DNA of 64,000 bases from assembly GCA_018261895.1 (NCBI GenBank), contig JAGTRT010000004.1, positions 62,001-126,000 of the forward strand, written 5' to 3'. The notes beneath the pieces were generated by a model. That model searched no databases. It was not told the origin of the DNA and was given only the letters and a program-made list of their open reading frames with translations. The stretch is from Pseudomonadota bacterium. GTDB taxonomy: Bacteria; Pseudomonadota; Gammaproteobacteria; Burkholderiales; Rhodocyclaceae. Below are positions 32,510 through 40,144 of the stretch, piece after piece. Both the position numbers and the translations under genes were made by a program. Each line of letters begins with the position of its first letter. Within the stretch, counting starts at the first letter, position 1.

Positions 32510-33217
32510 TCAGCGGCCCTCCGTCGTGTCGGCGGTTTGCGAAATCGGCGCCTGGTCGTACTTCCGCTCGCCGATTGGCACGGCGAAACCGCGACGTTTC
32601 TTGAGAATGACGCCCACCGGGCAAACCTGCGCCGCCTTGTCGGCCAGCGAGAAGTCGGTGTCGGCCAGTTGGCCCGACTTGGCATTGACGATCAGATGTG
32701 TCTTGATGCCGCGCCCGGACAAGCCGAAGACGTTCTTGCCATCGACATCGCGGCTGGCCCGCACGCACAGCGAGCAGAGGATGCAGCGGTTGAAGTCGAG
32801 CAAAACCTCGGGGTGCGAGGCGTCGACCGCCCGATTCGGAAAGAAGTGATCGTAGTGCGGCGACATCATGCCGAGGTGGTAGGCCGTGGCCTGCAACTGG
32901 CAGTTGCCGCTCTTTTCGCACGACGGGCAGAAATGGTTGCCTTCGACGAAAAGCATCTGGGTCAGCGCCCGGCGTTCGGCATTGATTTCCTCGGTCTCGC
33001 TCTCGACCACCATGCCCGGCGCTGCGCGCATCGTGCACGACGCCGTGTGCCGGCCATTGACCTTGACCGTGCACAGCTTGCACGAGCCATGTGCCTTGAA
33101 CTCCGGGTGGTAGCACAGGTGAGGAATGAAGACCCCGGCGGCGCTGGCTGCCTGGATGATGGTCTGGCCCTCGGTGAAGGGAATGACCTTGCCGTCGAGT
33201 GTGAAGGTATGGCTCAT
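32510..33217 (-). CDS. hoxU: NAD-reducing hydrogenase, diaphorase subunit HoxU
   Basis: 235 residues, ATGA-coupled to hoxF. It corresponds to the N-terminal part of NuoG: a 2Fe-2S ferredoxin domain (CYHPEF ... GSCKLCTV ... SCTM), a His-Cys3 cluster region (GNHFCPSCEKSGNCQLQ) and a 4Fe-4S segment (CILCSLCVRASRDVDGKNVFG ... CPVG). It carries electrons between HoxF and HoxYH. A frame 19 residues longer (from 33236) runs into hoxF and was not chosen. Confidence 0.93.
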   Translation of the reverse strand: MSHTFTLDGKVIPFTEGQTIIQAASAAGVFIPHLCYHPEFKAHGSCKLCTVKVNGRHTASCTMRAAPGMVVESETEEINAERRALTQMLFVEGNHFCPSCEKSGNCQLQATAYHLGMMSPHYDHFFPNRAVDASHPEVLLDFNRCILCSLCVRASRDVDGKNVFGLSGRGIKTHLIVNAKSGQLADTDFSLADKAAQVCPVGVILKKRRGFAVPIGERKYDQAPISQTADTTEGR

Positions 33218-35112
33218 GATTGGCCTCCGTGTTCATTCTCCAGGTGCGCTGCGGCGTCGTCGCGGCCGGTCATCTGGCGCGCGGCCGACAGTGCGCGGTC
33301 GAGATTGAAGGCGGGCGTGAAGTCCTGCTGCATCATCCGCTTGTCGTAGGCCGGGCGGAACTTGGCGATGGTGTCGAGCACCGGGTTGCAGGCCGTGTGC
33401 CCGAGGCCGCAATGGCTCATCGATTGCAGCAGGTTGTTGAGCTTTTCGATCTCGGCAAAGTCGTAGGGCGACCCGCTACCGTAGTGCAGCTTGTCCATGA
33501 GGTTCTTGAGCAGCGAGGTGCCGACCCGACACGGCGTGCAGAAACCGCAGCTTTCGTGCTGGAAGAAATGCACGTAATTGCGCGCCACCTCGAACATGTC
33601 GCGGGTCTTGTTGAAGACAGTGAAGGCCCCGGCGGTCGGGATGTCCTCGAAGCCGATGATGCGGTCGAATTCGTCCTCGGCGACACAGATCCCGGACGGC
33701 CCGCTGACCTGCACGGCCTGCGTATCGGTCGCTCCGCAATCTTCGAGCACCTGGCGGATGCTCACGCCGAACGGATATTCGTAGATGCCGGGCCGCTCGC
33801 AATCGCCGGACACCGACAGAATCTTCGTCCCGGCCGAATGCTTGGTACCAATGGCGGCATACCACTCGCCGCCGTTGAGGGCGATGAGCGCCGCCGCAGC
33901 GAAGGTTTCGACGTTATTGACGATGGTCGGCTGGTCGAGATAGCCGTTCGTCACCGGGAACGGCGGCCGGTTGCGCGGCGTACCGCGCTTGCCTTCGAGC
34001 GACTCGATGAGCGCCGATTCCTCGCCACAGACGTAGGCACCGGCGCCGACGTGGATCTCGATGTCGAAATCCGCCCCGGGTAGCCCGCAAATATCCTTGC
34101 CCAACAGGTTTTCACGGCGGCGGTTGGCCAGCACGGCATTGAGGTGATCAAGCAGGTAGCGGTATTCGCCGCGCAGATAGACGAAGCCGCGCGTCGCGCC
34201 GACGGCGTAGGCAGCTACGGTCATGCCTTCGAACACAAGGTCGGGACATCTGGACAACAACACGCGGTCCTTGAATGTACCCGGCTCGCCCTCGTCGGCG
34301 TTACACACCACGATGCGCTGATGCCCCGGCTTCAATTGTGCATTGCGGCATGCCTCCCACTTGAGGCCGGTGGTGAAACCGGCACCGCCCCGACCGCGCA
34401 GACCGGCCCGCTTGATTTCATCGAGCGTTGCGGCCGGACCACCGATGCCGCTGGGCAGCCCTTCGCGCCAGGAACGCATGTTGGAGGCGTTCAGGCCGTC
34501 GCTGGGCGCCCTTGCCCGTGCGGCCAGCAAGGCCTCGCCGGGCTTGAAATCGGCATTGAGCAGGATGTCGGCGCGCCGGATGTTGTCCTGAATCTTGAAG
34601 AAGGCGGGCGGCCACTCGGCCATCGGCACCTTGTTGCGGATCAGTTCGGCGATCTCGTCGATGCGCTGCTCACTCAGGCCGGCAATGGCGTAGTTGTTGA
34701 CCAGCATGCCCGGCCCCTGGTCGCACAACCCGGTGCAGGCCGTCTTGCCGACGCTGACCAGGCCATCTTCGGACACCTTGCCGCGCTCGACCCACAGGCT
34801 GTTGCACAGGCGCTCCATGAGCGCACGGTTGCCCTGCATGCGGTCGGTGATGTTGTCCGAAAACAACACGCGGTATTTGCCGCGCGGCTCGGTGTAAATA
34901 AAGGAATAGAAGCCGGCAACGCCTTCAATCTTGGTCCGCGGCACGCCCAGCGTGGCCTGCAGGTGGTCGATGGCTTCCGGTGGTATCCAGTCGCAGGCTT
35001 CCTGCACTTCGCGCAGGATCTGCAACATGCAGGTCGGGTCCCGCCGGTATCGATTGACGACACGGTCAACCACCCCGGCAACCGCTTCGGCATGCATTTC
35101 ATTGAAGCCCAC
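33214..35112 (-). CDS. hoxF: NAD-reducing hydrogenase, diaphorase subunit HoxF (NuoE-NuoF fusion)
   Basis: 632 residues taking GTG 35110-35112 as start, because GGGAGG lies 6 bases upstream; an ATG at 35134-35136 is possible. The NuoE-like part (about 1-150) has a 2Fe-2S cysteine set ending in GKTACTGLCDQGPG. The NuoF-like part has the FMN/NADH loop [31 protein letters not shown] and the 4Fe-4S motif CGFCTPCRVGTSLL. It oxidises or reduces NAD(H) for the soluble hydrogenase. First gene of the hox operon. The 226 bases before fabI hold the divergent promoters, AT-rich near 35260, and I found no clean sigma-54 element for hox there. Confidence 0.95.
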   Translation of the reverse strand: MGFNEMHAEAVAGVVDRVVNRYRRDPTCMLQILREVQEACDWIPPEAIDHLQATLGVPRTKIEGVAGFYSFIYTEPRGKYRVLFSDNITDRMQGNRALMERLCNSLWVERGKVSEDGLVSVGKTACTGLCDQGPGMLVNNYAIAGLSEQRIDEIAELIRNKVPMAEWPPAFFKIQDNIRRADILLNADFKPGEALLAARARAPSDGLNASNMRSWREGLPSGIGGPAATLDEIKRAGLRGRGGAGFTTGLKWEACRNAQLKPGHQRIVVCNADEGEPGTFKDRVLLSRCPDLVFEGMTVAAYAVGATRGFVYLRGEYRYLLDHLNAVLANRRRENLLGKDICGLPGADFDIEIHVGAGAYVCGEESALIESLEGKRGTPRNRPPFPVTNGYLDQPTIVNNVETFAAAALIALNGGEWYAAIGTKHSAGTKILSVSGDCERPGIYEYPFGVSIRQVLEDCGATDTQAVQVSGPSGICVAEDEFDRIIGFEDIPTAGAFTVFNKTRDMFEVARNYVHFFQHESCGFCTPCRVGTSLLKNLMDKLHYGSGSPYDFAEIEKLNNLLQSMSHCGLGHTACNPVLDTIAKFRPAYDKRMMQQDFTPAFNLDRALSAARQMTGRDDAAAHLENEHGGQS

Positions 35113-35338
35113 AATAACCTCCCGGGAGCAGCCCATGACACGGGAAAGACTAGCACCTCAAAGTGTCATTGTCTTGCGTGAGGTCAACTGTTGGGCACTT
35201 GCCTAGCCATTTCAATTCGGAATGTGCCAAAATGGTGTTGCGCTGCAACATTGGTAAAATTATCATAAATATTCAATATTCGCAGTTTAGTCTGGGCCAG
35301 GATGTAGCGTTGACCAACAAACCTTGAGGATGAATAGC

Positions 35339-36127
35339 ATGAGCACGACCAACGAACAAACCCTGCTGCCGCTGGCTGGCAAAAAAGGCCTGATTACCGG
35401 TGTCGCCAACGACAAATCCATCGCCTTTGCCGTGGCCAAGGCCGTTCGCGCCCTTGGCGGCGAAATTGCCCTGACCTACCAGAACGAGAAAACCGCGAAA
35501 TACACCCAGCCGCTGGCCGAAGCCCTCGGCGCCAAGCTCTTCCTGAAGCTCGACGTGGCCGAGCCGGGCAGCCTGGAATCGGTGATCGAGCAGTGCGGTC
35601 AGGAATTCGGCGAAATCGACTTTGCCATCCACTCGATGGCCTTCTGCAATGGCGACGACCTGCACGGCCGCGTCATCGACACCTCCGAAGCCGGCTTCGA
35701 CTCGGCCATGAACATTTCCTGCCACAGCTTCCTGCGCATGGCCAAGGCACTGGAGCCGCTCATGGCCCACGGCGGCTCGCTGATCACCATGTCCTACCTC
35801 GGCGCCGAGCGCGTCGTGCGCAACTACGGCGTCATGGGCATCATCAAGGCGGCGCTTGAATCGGCCGTCCGCTACATGGCCTATGACCTCGGTCCCAAGG
35901 GCATCCGCGTTTTCGCCGTGTCGCCCGGCCCGATCATGACCCGCGCGGCTTCCGGCATCGCCAACTTCAACTCGCTGCTCGAATCGGATGCCCAGAAGGC
36001 ACCGCTCGGCCGCACCGTCACCATCGACGAAGTCGGTGCCCTGACGGCTTTCCTGTGTACCGCTGGCTCTTCCGGCATGACCGGCCAGACCATCTACGTC
36101 GACGCTGGCGCCCACATCGTCGCGTAA
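35339..36127 (+). CDS. fabI: Enoyl-[acyl-carrier-protein] reductase (NADH), FabI type
   Basis: 262 residues from ATG 35339 with GAGG 10 bases upstream. It is a short-chain-dehydrogenase-like enzyme with the FabI cofactor pattern GVANDKSIAFAVAKAV, a conserved SMAF segment, and the catalytic Tyr and Lys in YGVMGIIKAALES (Tyr-6x-Lys). It reduces trans-2-enoyl thioesters with NAD(P)H. FabI is usually a fatty acid synthesis enzyme, but this gene heads a plus-strand row that includes a (R)-hydratase/phosphotransacetylase fusion and acetate kinase, as in some betaproteobacteria, hinting at a fermentative or PHA-linked fatty acyl-CoA function. Confidence 0.9.
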   Translation: MSTTNEQTLLPLAGKKGLITGVANDKSIAFAVAKAVRALGGEIALTYQNEKTAKYTQPLAEALGAKLFLKLDVAEPGSLESVIEQCGQEFGEIDFAIHSMAFCNGDDLHGRVIDTSEAGFDSAMNISCHSFLRMAKALEPLMAHGGSLITMSYLGAERVVRNYGVMGIIKAALESAVRYMAYDLGPKGIRVFAVSPGPIMTRAASGIANFNSLLESDAQKAPLGRTVTIDEVGALTAFLCTAGSSGMTGQTIYVDAGAHIVA

Positions 36128-36147
36128 TTCCGGTCCGTAGGGATTCC

Positions 36148-36182
36148 TACGGTCAACTGGAAAAAAGGGCAAAATTTCAAAT
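36148..36182 (-). repeat. Dispersed CCGGTTGACCGT repeat, copy 10
   Basis: Minus-orientation copy (core CCAGTTGACCGT, T6) between fabI and the kinase-like gene, within an apparent operon. Confidence 0.88.
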
Positions 36183-36241
36183 GGGCGGGAAGGCGAACTT
36201 CCTCGGATTCCCGCCAATTTGAAGCAATTTCGGAGAAGGCC

Positions 36242-36820
36242 ATGCCTGAAGAAATTGAAGGACTGATCCCCGACCCTGTGCCGGACCACCCATTGCTGCG
36301 CGGTCGCAAGGAAATCGGCCGCGGCGAGAGCACCATCGTCCTGGAAGCCGACACCGTCGACGGCCAGGAACGCGTCTTCAAGGTGCTGTCCTCGCCCACC
36401 GACTACGCCTACTACACCGCCGACGACCGCCCGACGGGGACGCATTTCCCGGTGGTCTTTGCCGATCATGGCAAGGTCGGCCGCTCCAGCCGCGGCTTTC
36501 CGTTCTACGTGGTCGAAGTCGAGCGGCTCTACCCCCTGCCTGGCGGCGGCGACGCGGCCGAGGTCGCGACCAAGCTGTCCACCTCCTATTTCGATGCCTG
36601 CATGATGTGGCGCAACCTGGCCCAGGACATGGGCCGCATCGCGCTGCACCACCTCGTCGTGACGCCGATGGGTTGGACCGATGCCCTCAAGGAGTCGCTC
36701 AAAGCCGTCGAGGACTTCTCCAACGAGTACGGCGCCCTGCCCGACCTGATCAAGGCCGACAACCTCATGATGCGAAAGGACGGGACGCTGGTTTTCTCCG
36801 ACCCGGTTTTCATGGAATGA
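36242..36820 (+). CDS. Protein-kinase-like protein, function unknown
   Basis: 192 residues. I recognise no named family. The N-terminal half resembles a kinase N-lobe: EIGRGESTIVLEA looks like a glycine-rich loop and ERVFKVLSS like the strand carrying the ATP-binding lysine. Near the C-terminus ALPDLIKADNLMMRKDG and TLVFSDPVF resemble a catalytic loop (Asp and Asn) and the metal-binding Asp of a DFG motif, although spacing is not canonical and the Phe-Gly is missing. It could be a degenerate or minimal protein or small-molecule kinase. The stop overlaps the start of a phosphatase-like gene (ATGA), so the pair is translationally coupled. Confidence 0.5.
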   Translation: MPEEIEGLIPDPVPDHPLLRGRKEIGRGESTIVLEADTVDGQERVFKVLSSPTDYAYYTADDRPTGTHFPVVFADHGKVGRSSRGFPFYVVEVERLYPLPGGGDAAEVATKLSTSYFDACMMWRNLAQDMGRIALHHLVVTPMGWTDALKESLKAVEDFSNEYGALPDLIKADNLMMRKDGTLVFSDPVFME

Positions 36821-37302
36821 GCATCAGCAAAGTTTATTTCGCCTCGCGCGAGCTGGCCGAATCCCTGATCGGCAAACCGTCGATGGCGGTGATTTCGATC
36901 ACCGACCCGGGCAGCCCGCCGGCCAACCTGCACGCCCAGTTCGAGCACATCCTGCGTCTCGCCTTTTTCGACGCCGTGCCGGCCGACGAATTCCTGCCCG
37001 CTCCGCTGCCCGGCATGTTCGACTACGTCATGGCCCGCCAGATCGTGAATTTCGTGCACGCCCTGCACCAGTCACCCGAGACGGTGTCCGTCCTGGTGCA
37101 CTGCGAATACGGTGTCAGCCGCTCGGCTGCCGTCGCGCTGTTCGTCGAAGCCTATGCCGGCGCCCCGCTCATTTCGCGCGAATTCACCGGCGAAGCCAAC
37201 CAGTGGGTCATCGATCAACTGCTGCAGATGAGCCCCGAGCTGGACATCGACATTCCGCCGGTCAGCGCGGCGCGCGATCGTCGTGCCAGGCCCAGGCTTT
37301 GA
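36817..37302 (+). CDS. Dual-specificity / tyrosine phosphatase-like protein
   Basis: 161 residues from ATG 36817-36819, overlapping the kinase-like gene. The signature VLVHCEYGVSRSAAVAL contains HC-x5-R followed by Ser, the P-loop of cysteine-based phosphatases (Cys about residue 92). An Asp-rich segment FFDAVPADEF may supply the general acid. The rest is a small alpha/beta domain of about 160 residues, the usual minimal size. Substrate unknown; the coupled kinase-like gene suggests the two act on the same target. The next gene, MaoC-Pta, is 30 bases downstream. Confidence 0.72.
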   Translation: MSISKVYFASRELAESLIGKPSMAVISITDPGSPPANLHAQFEHILRLAFFDAVPADEFLPAPLPGMFDYVMARQIVNFVHALHQSPETVSVLVHCEYGVSRSAAVALFVEAYAGAPLISREFTGEANQWVIDQLLQMSPELDIDIPPVSAARDRRARPRL

Positions 37303-37332
37303 GCCGGAACGCCGTTTTTTTGGAGCATTAAC

Positions 37333-38751
37333 ATGCATGAACAAAGCGAACCTCGTTACCTGGTCAACAAGACCTACGACGAAATCCGCATCGGCGATTC
37401 GTCGAGCCTGACCCGGACACTGATGCCCGAAGACGTCAAGCTGTTCGCCATCCTGACCGGCGACGTCAATCCCTCGGTGATCGACCCGACCTATTCCGAG
37501 AGTGGCCTGTTCCGCGAAGTCATCGCCCACGGCATGTGGAGCGGCTCGCTGATCTCGACCGTGCTCGGCACCCAGTTCCCCGGCCCCGGCACCATCCTGA
37601 TCGACCAGTCGCTGCATTTCGCCCGCCCGGTGACCATCGGCGACACCATCACGATCACCGTGACCGCCAAGCAGAAGTTCGATCACAACCAGCACGTCAA
37701 TTTCGACTGTGTGTGCACCAACCAGGAAGGCCTGCAGGTCGTGCGCGGCACGGCCGAAGTGCTGGCCCCGTCGGAAAAGGTTTCCCGGCTGCAGGAAGTG
37801 CATATGCCGGAGATCCGCATCGACGACAAGCACGAGCGCTACATCCACCTGCTGGAGCGCGTCAGGGGCCTGGAGCCTATCCCCACGGCGGTCGCCCACC
37901 CCTGCGATCTGGAATCGCTCAAGGGGCCGGTCATGGCCTTCCAGGCCGGCATCATCGAGCCCATCCTGGTCGGCCCGGAAAACAAGATCCGCGCCGTTGC
38001 CGAGGAATTCGGCCTCGACCTCTCCGGCATCCGCATCGTCAATGCCGCGCACAGCCATGACTCGGCCGCGCTGGCCGTCTCCCTGGTGCGCACCGGCGAC
38101 GCCGAGGCCCTCATGAAGGGCAGCCTGCACACCGACGAGCTGATGGGCGAAGTCGTCGCCCGCGCCAACGGCCTGCGCACCAGCCGGCGGATCAGCCACG
38201 TCTTCCTGATGGACGTGCCGACCTATCATCGGCCGCTGCTCATCACCGACGCCGCCATCAACATCGCGCCTACACTCGAAGACAAGGTCGACATCATCCA
38301 GAACGCCATCGACCTGGCCCACATCATCGGCATTCCCGAGCCCAAGGTCGCCATCCTCTCGGCCGTCGAGACGGTCAATCCGAAGATCCAGTCCACGCTC
38401 GACGCTGCAGCCCTGTGCAAGATGGCCGACCGCGGCCAGATCAAGGGCGGCATCCTCGATGGTCCGCTCGCCTTCGACAACGCCGTCTCCATCGTCGCCG
38501 CCAAGACCAAGGGCATCAAGTCCGCCGTCGCCGGCCACGCCGAAATTCTCGTCGTGCCCGATCTCGAATCCGGCAACATGGTCGCCAAGCAGCTCGAATA
38601 TCTGGCCAACGCCCTGACCGCCGGCATCGTGCTCGGCACCAAGGTGCCCATCGTGCTGACCAGCCGCGCCGATTCCGCCGAAACCCGTACCGCATCGTGC
38701 GTCATCGCCGCACTGATCGCCCATCACAAACGCAAAACTGGAAACGTCTGA
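37333..38751 (+). CDS. Bifunctional (R)-enoyl-CoA hydratase / phosphate acetyltransferase
   Basis: 472 residues. The N-terminal 150 residues are a MaoC-type hotdog hydratase with the catalytic pair in DVNPSVIDPTYSESG (Asp) and VIAHGMWSGSL (His). The C-terminal 300 residues are a phosphate acetyl/butyryltransferase: HPCDLESLKGPVMAF, ILVGPENKI, MKGSLHTDELMG and GGILDGPLAFDNAVS. It could hydrate enoyl-CoA to (R)-3-hydroxyacyl-CoA and convert acyl-CoA to acyl phosphate, the substrate of acetate kinase encoded 1 base later. The (R)-hydratase half would also feed PHA synthase. The fusion is well known in proteobacteria. Confidence 0.93.
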   Translation: MHEQSEPRYLVNKTYDEIRIGDSSSLTRTLMPEDVKLFAILTGDVNPSVIDPTYSESGLFREVIAHGMWSGSLISTVLGTQFPGPGTILIDQSLHFARPVTIGDTITITVTAKQKFDHNQHVNFDCVCTNQEGLQVVRGTAEVLAPSEKVSRLQEVHMPEIRIDDKHERYIHLLERVRGLEPIPTAVAHPCDLESLKGPVMAFQAGIIEPILVGPENKIRAVAEEFGLDLSGIRIVNAAHSHDSAALAVSLVRTGDAEALMKGSLHTDELMGEVVARANGLRTSRRISHVFLMDVPTYHRPLLITDAAINIAPTLEDKVDIIQNAIDLAHIIGIPEPKVAILSAVETVNPKIQSTLDAAALCKMADRGQIKGGILDGPLAFDNAVSIVAAKTKGIKSAVAGHAEILVVPDLESGNMVAKQLEYLANALTAGIVLGTKVPIVLTSRADSAETRTASCVIAALIAHHKRKTGNV

Positions 38752-38752
38752 C

Positions 38753-39934
38753 ATGAAACAAGGCATCCTGACGATCAACGCCGGATCGTCGTCCATCAAA
38801 TTCGCCCTTTTCCCGCTGGCTCACCCGATCTCCCAGGAAGCCGAAGTCTCCGGTCAGATCGACGGCATCGGCACCAAGGTCACCGTCATGCTGGCCAAGG
38901 ACAAGGCCGGCAACAAGATCGCCGACCTGCCGGTCGCCGGCGAACAGGTCAATCACGACCTGGCATTCGACGCGCTGCTCAAATGGTTCCAGGCCACGCA
39001 AAGCGGCTGGGAAATCGTTGCCGTCGGCCATCGCGTCGTCCATGGCGGCGAGCGCTATTCGCAACCGACCATCGTCGACAGCACCGTGCTCAGCCACCTC
39101 ACCAGCTTCATCCCGCTTGCCCCGCTGCACGAACCCCATAATGTGGCCGGTATCCGCGCCCTGCAAACCTTGCTGCCCGACGTGCCGCAGGTCGCCTGTT
39201 TCGACACGGCCTTCCATCGCAGCCAGCCGGATGTCGCCCAGACCTTCGGCCTGCCGCGCGCCCTGTCGGCCGAAGGCATCAAGCGCTACGGCTTCCATGG
39301 TCTGTCCTACGAATTCATCGCCCGCGCCCTGCCCCAGCATTCGCACCGCGCCTCAGGCCGCGTCGTCGTCGCCCACCTGGGCAACGGCGCCAGCATGGCC
39401 GCCATGGTCAATCGCAAGTGCGTCGCCACGACGCTCGGCTTCTCGACCATCGACGGCCTGCTCATGGGCACGCGCTGCGGCAATCTCGACCCGGGCGTCA
39501 TCCTGCACCTCATGGAAACCAAGGGGCTATCGGTCAAGGACATGACCAAGATGCTCTACAAGGAATCCGGCCTGCTCGGCGTTTCCGGCATTTCACAGGA
39601 CATGCGCACTCTGCTGTCGAGCAACAAGCCGGAGGCCCAGGAGGCCGTCGACCTGTTCTGCTACCGCATTGCCCGCGAACTCGGTTCGCTCGTCGCGGCG
39701 TCCGGCGGCATTGACGCACTGGTGTTCACCGGCGGTATCGGCGAACACGCTGCCGAAGTCCGCCGCCGCGTCTGTCTGCAGTCCGAGTGGCTGGGCATCC
39801 GCCTCAATCCGGAAGCCAATGCCCGGCACGATATCGTGATCAGCGCCGGCAACAGCAGCGTCGACGTACTTGTCATCCCGACCAATGAAGAATGGATGAT
39901 GGCGCATCACGCACAGACCCTGCTCGCGCTCTAA
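38753..39934 (+). CDS. ackA: Acetate (propionate/butyrate) kinase
   Basis: 393 residues, immediately after MaoC-Pta. ASKHA kinase: N-terminal LTINAGSSSIKFALF (phosphate 1), GHRVVHGGERYSQP, DTAFHRSQPDVAQ, YGFHGLSYE, and the adenosine motif TGGIGEHAAEVR near residue 325. It transfers the acyl phosphate to ADP, giving acetate and ATP. The substrate range may include longer acyl groups, given the hydratase fused to its partner enzyme (inference). Followed by a strong terminator. Confidence 0.95.
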   Translation: MKQGILTINAGSSSIKFALFPLAHPISQEAEVSGQIDGIGTKVTVMLAKDKAGNKIADLPVAGEQVNHDLAFDALLKWFQATQSGWEIVAVGHRVVHGGERYSQPTIVDSTVLSHLTSFIPLAPLHEPHNVAGIRALQTLLPDVPQVACFDTAFHRSQPDVAQTFGLPRALSAEGIKRYGFHGLSYEFIARALPQHSHRASGRVVVAHLGNGASMAAMVNRKCVATTLGFSTIDGLLMGTRCGNLDPGVILHLMETKGLSVKDMTKMLYKESGLLGVSGISQDMRTLLSSNKPEAQEAVDLFCYRIARELGSLVAASGGIDALVFTGGIGEHAAEVRRRVCLQSEWLGIRLNPEANARHDIVISAGNSSVDVLVIPTNEEWMMAHHAQTLLAL

Positions 39935-39954
39935 ACAAAAATATTTTTTTGCAC

Positions 39955-39992
39955 TGCCCCGGTCGTCGAAAGATGCCGGGGCATTGTTTTTT
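39955..39992 (+). terminator. Intrinsic terminator of ackA operon
   Basis: TGCCCCGG pairs with CCGGGGCA across a 13-base loop, then TTGTTTTTTC. Confidence 0.85.
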
Positions 39993-40038
39993 CTGACTTT
40001 TTTTACCCCGTCAGCATCCAGACAGTGGAACTCACAAA

Positions 40039-40054
40039 CTACCGTATCTAGTCA
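40039..40054 (+). promoter_or_regulatory. NrdR box 1 upstream of nrdJ
   Basis: CTACCGTATCTAGTCA keeps the right half of the NrdR consensus (acaCwAtATaTwGtgt), with the left half degraded. Its TATCTAGT core is exactly 31 bases from that of the second box. Confidence 0.6.
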
Positions 40055-40069
40055 AGATATTGCCTTCGG

Positions 40070-40085
40070 ACACTATATCTAGTAG
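40070..40085 (+). promoter_or_regulatory. NrdR box 2 upstream of nrdJ
   Basis: ACACTATATCTAGTAG follows the NrdR consensus closely (only positions 10, 15 and 16 deviate). Paired NrdR boxes about three helical turns apart are the rule, and the spacing to box 1 is 31 bases. Confidence 0.75.
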
Positions 40086-40144
40086 CTTTGCAACATTCGA
40101 AAATTAATAACCCAGACAAACTGAATTTTGCAGAGGAGCCCTTG

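Noticed and set aside
35160-35260. Possible sigma-54 promoter for the hox operon (TGGCACATTCC on the minus strand)
   Set aside because: The -24 part fits, but no GC occurs at the -12 distance.
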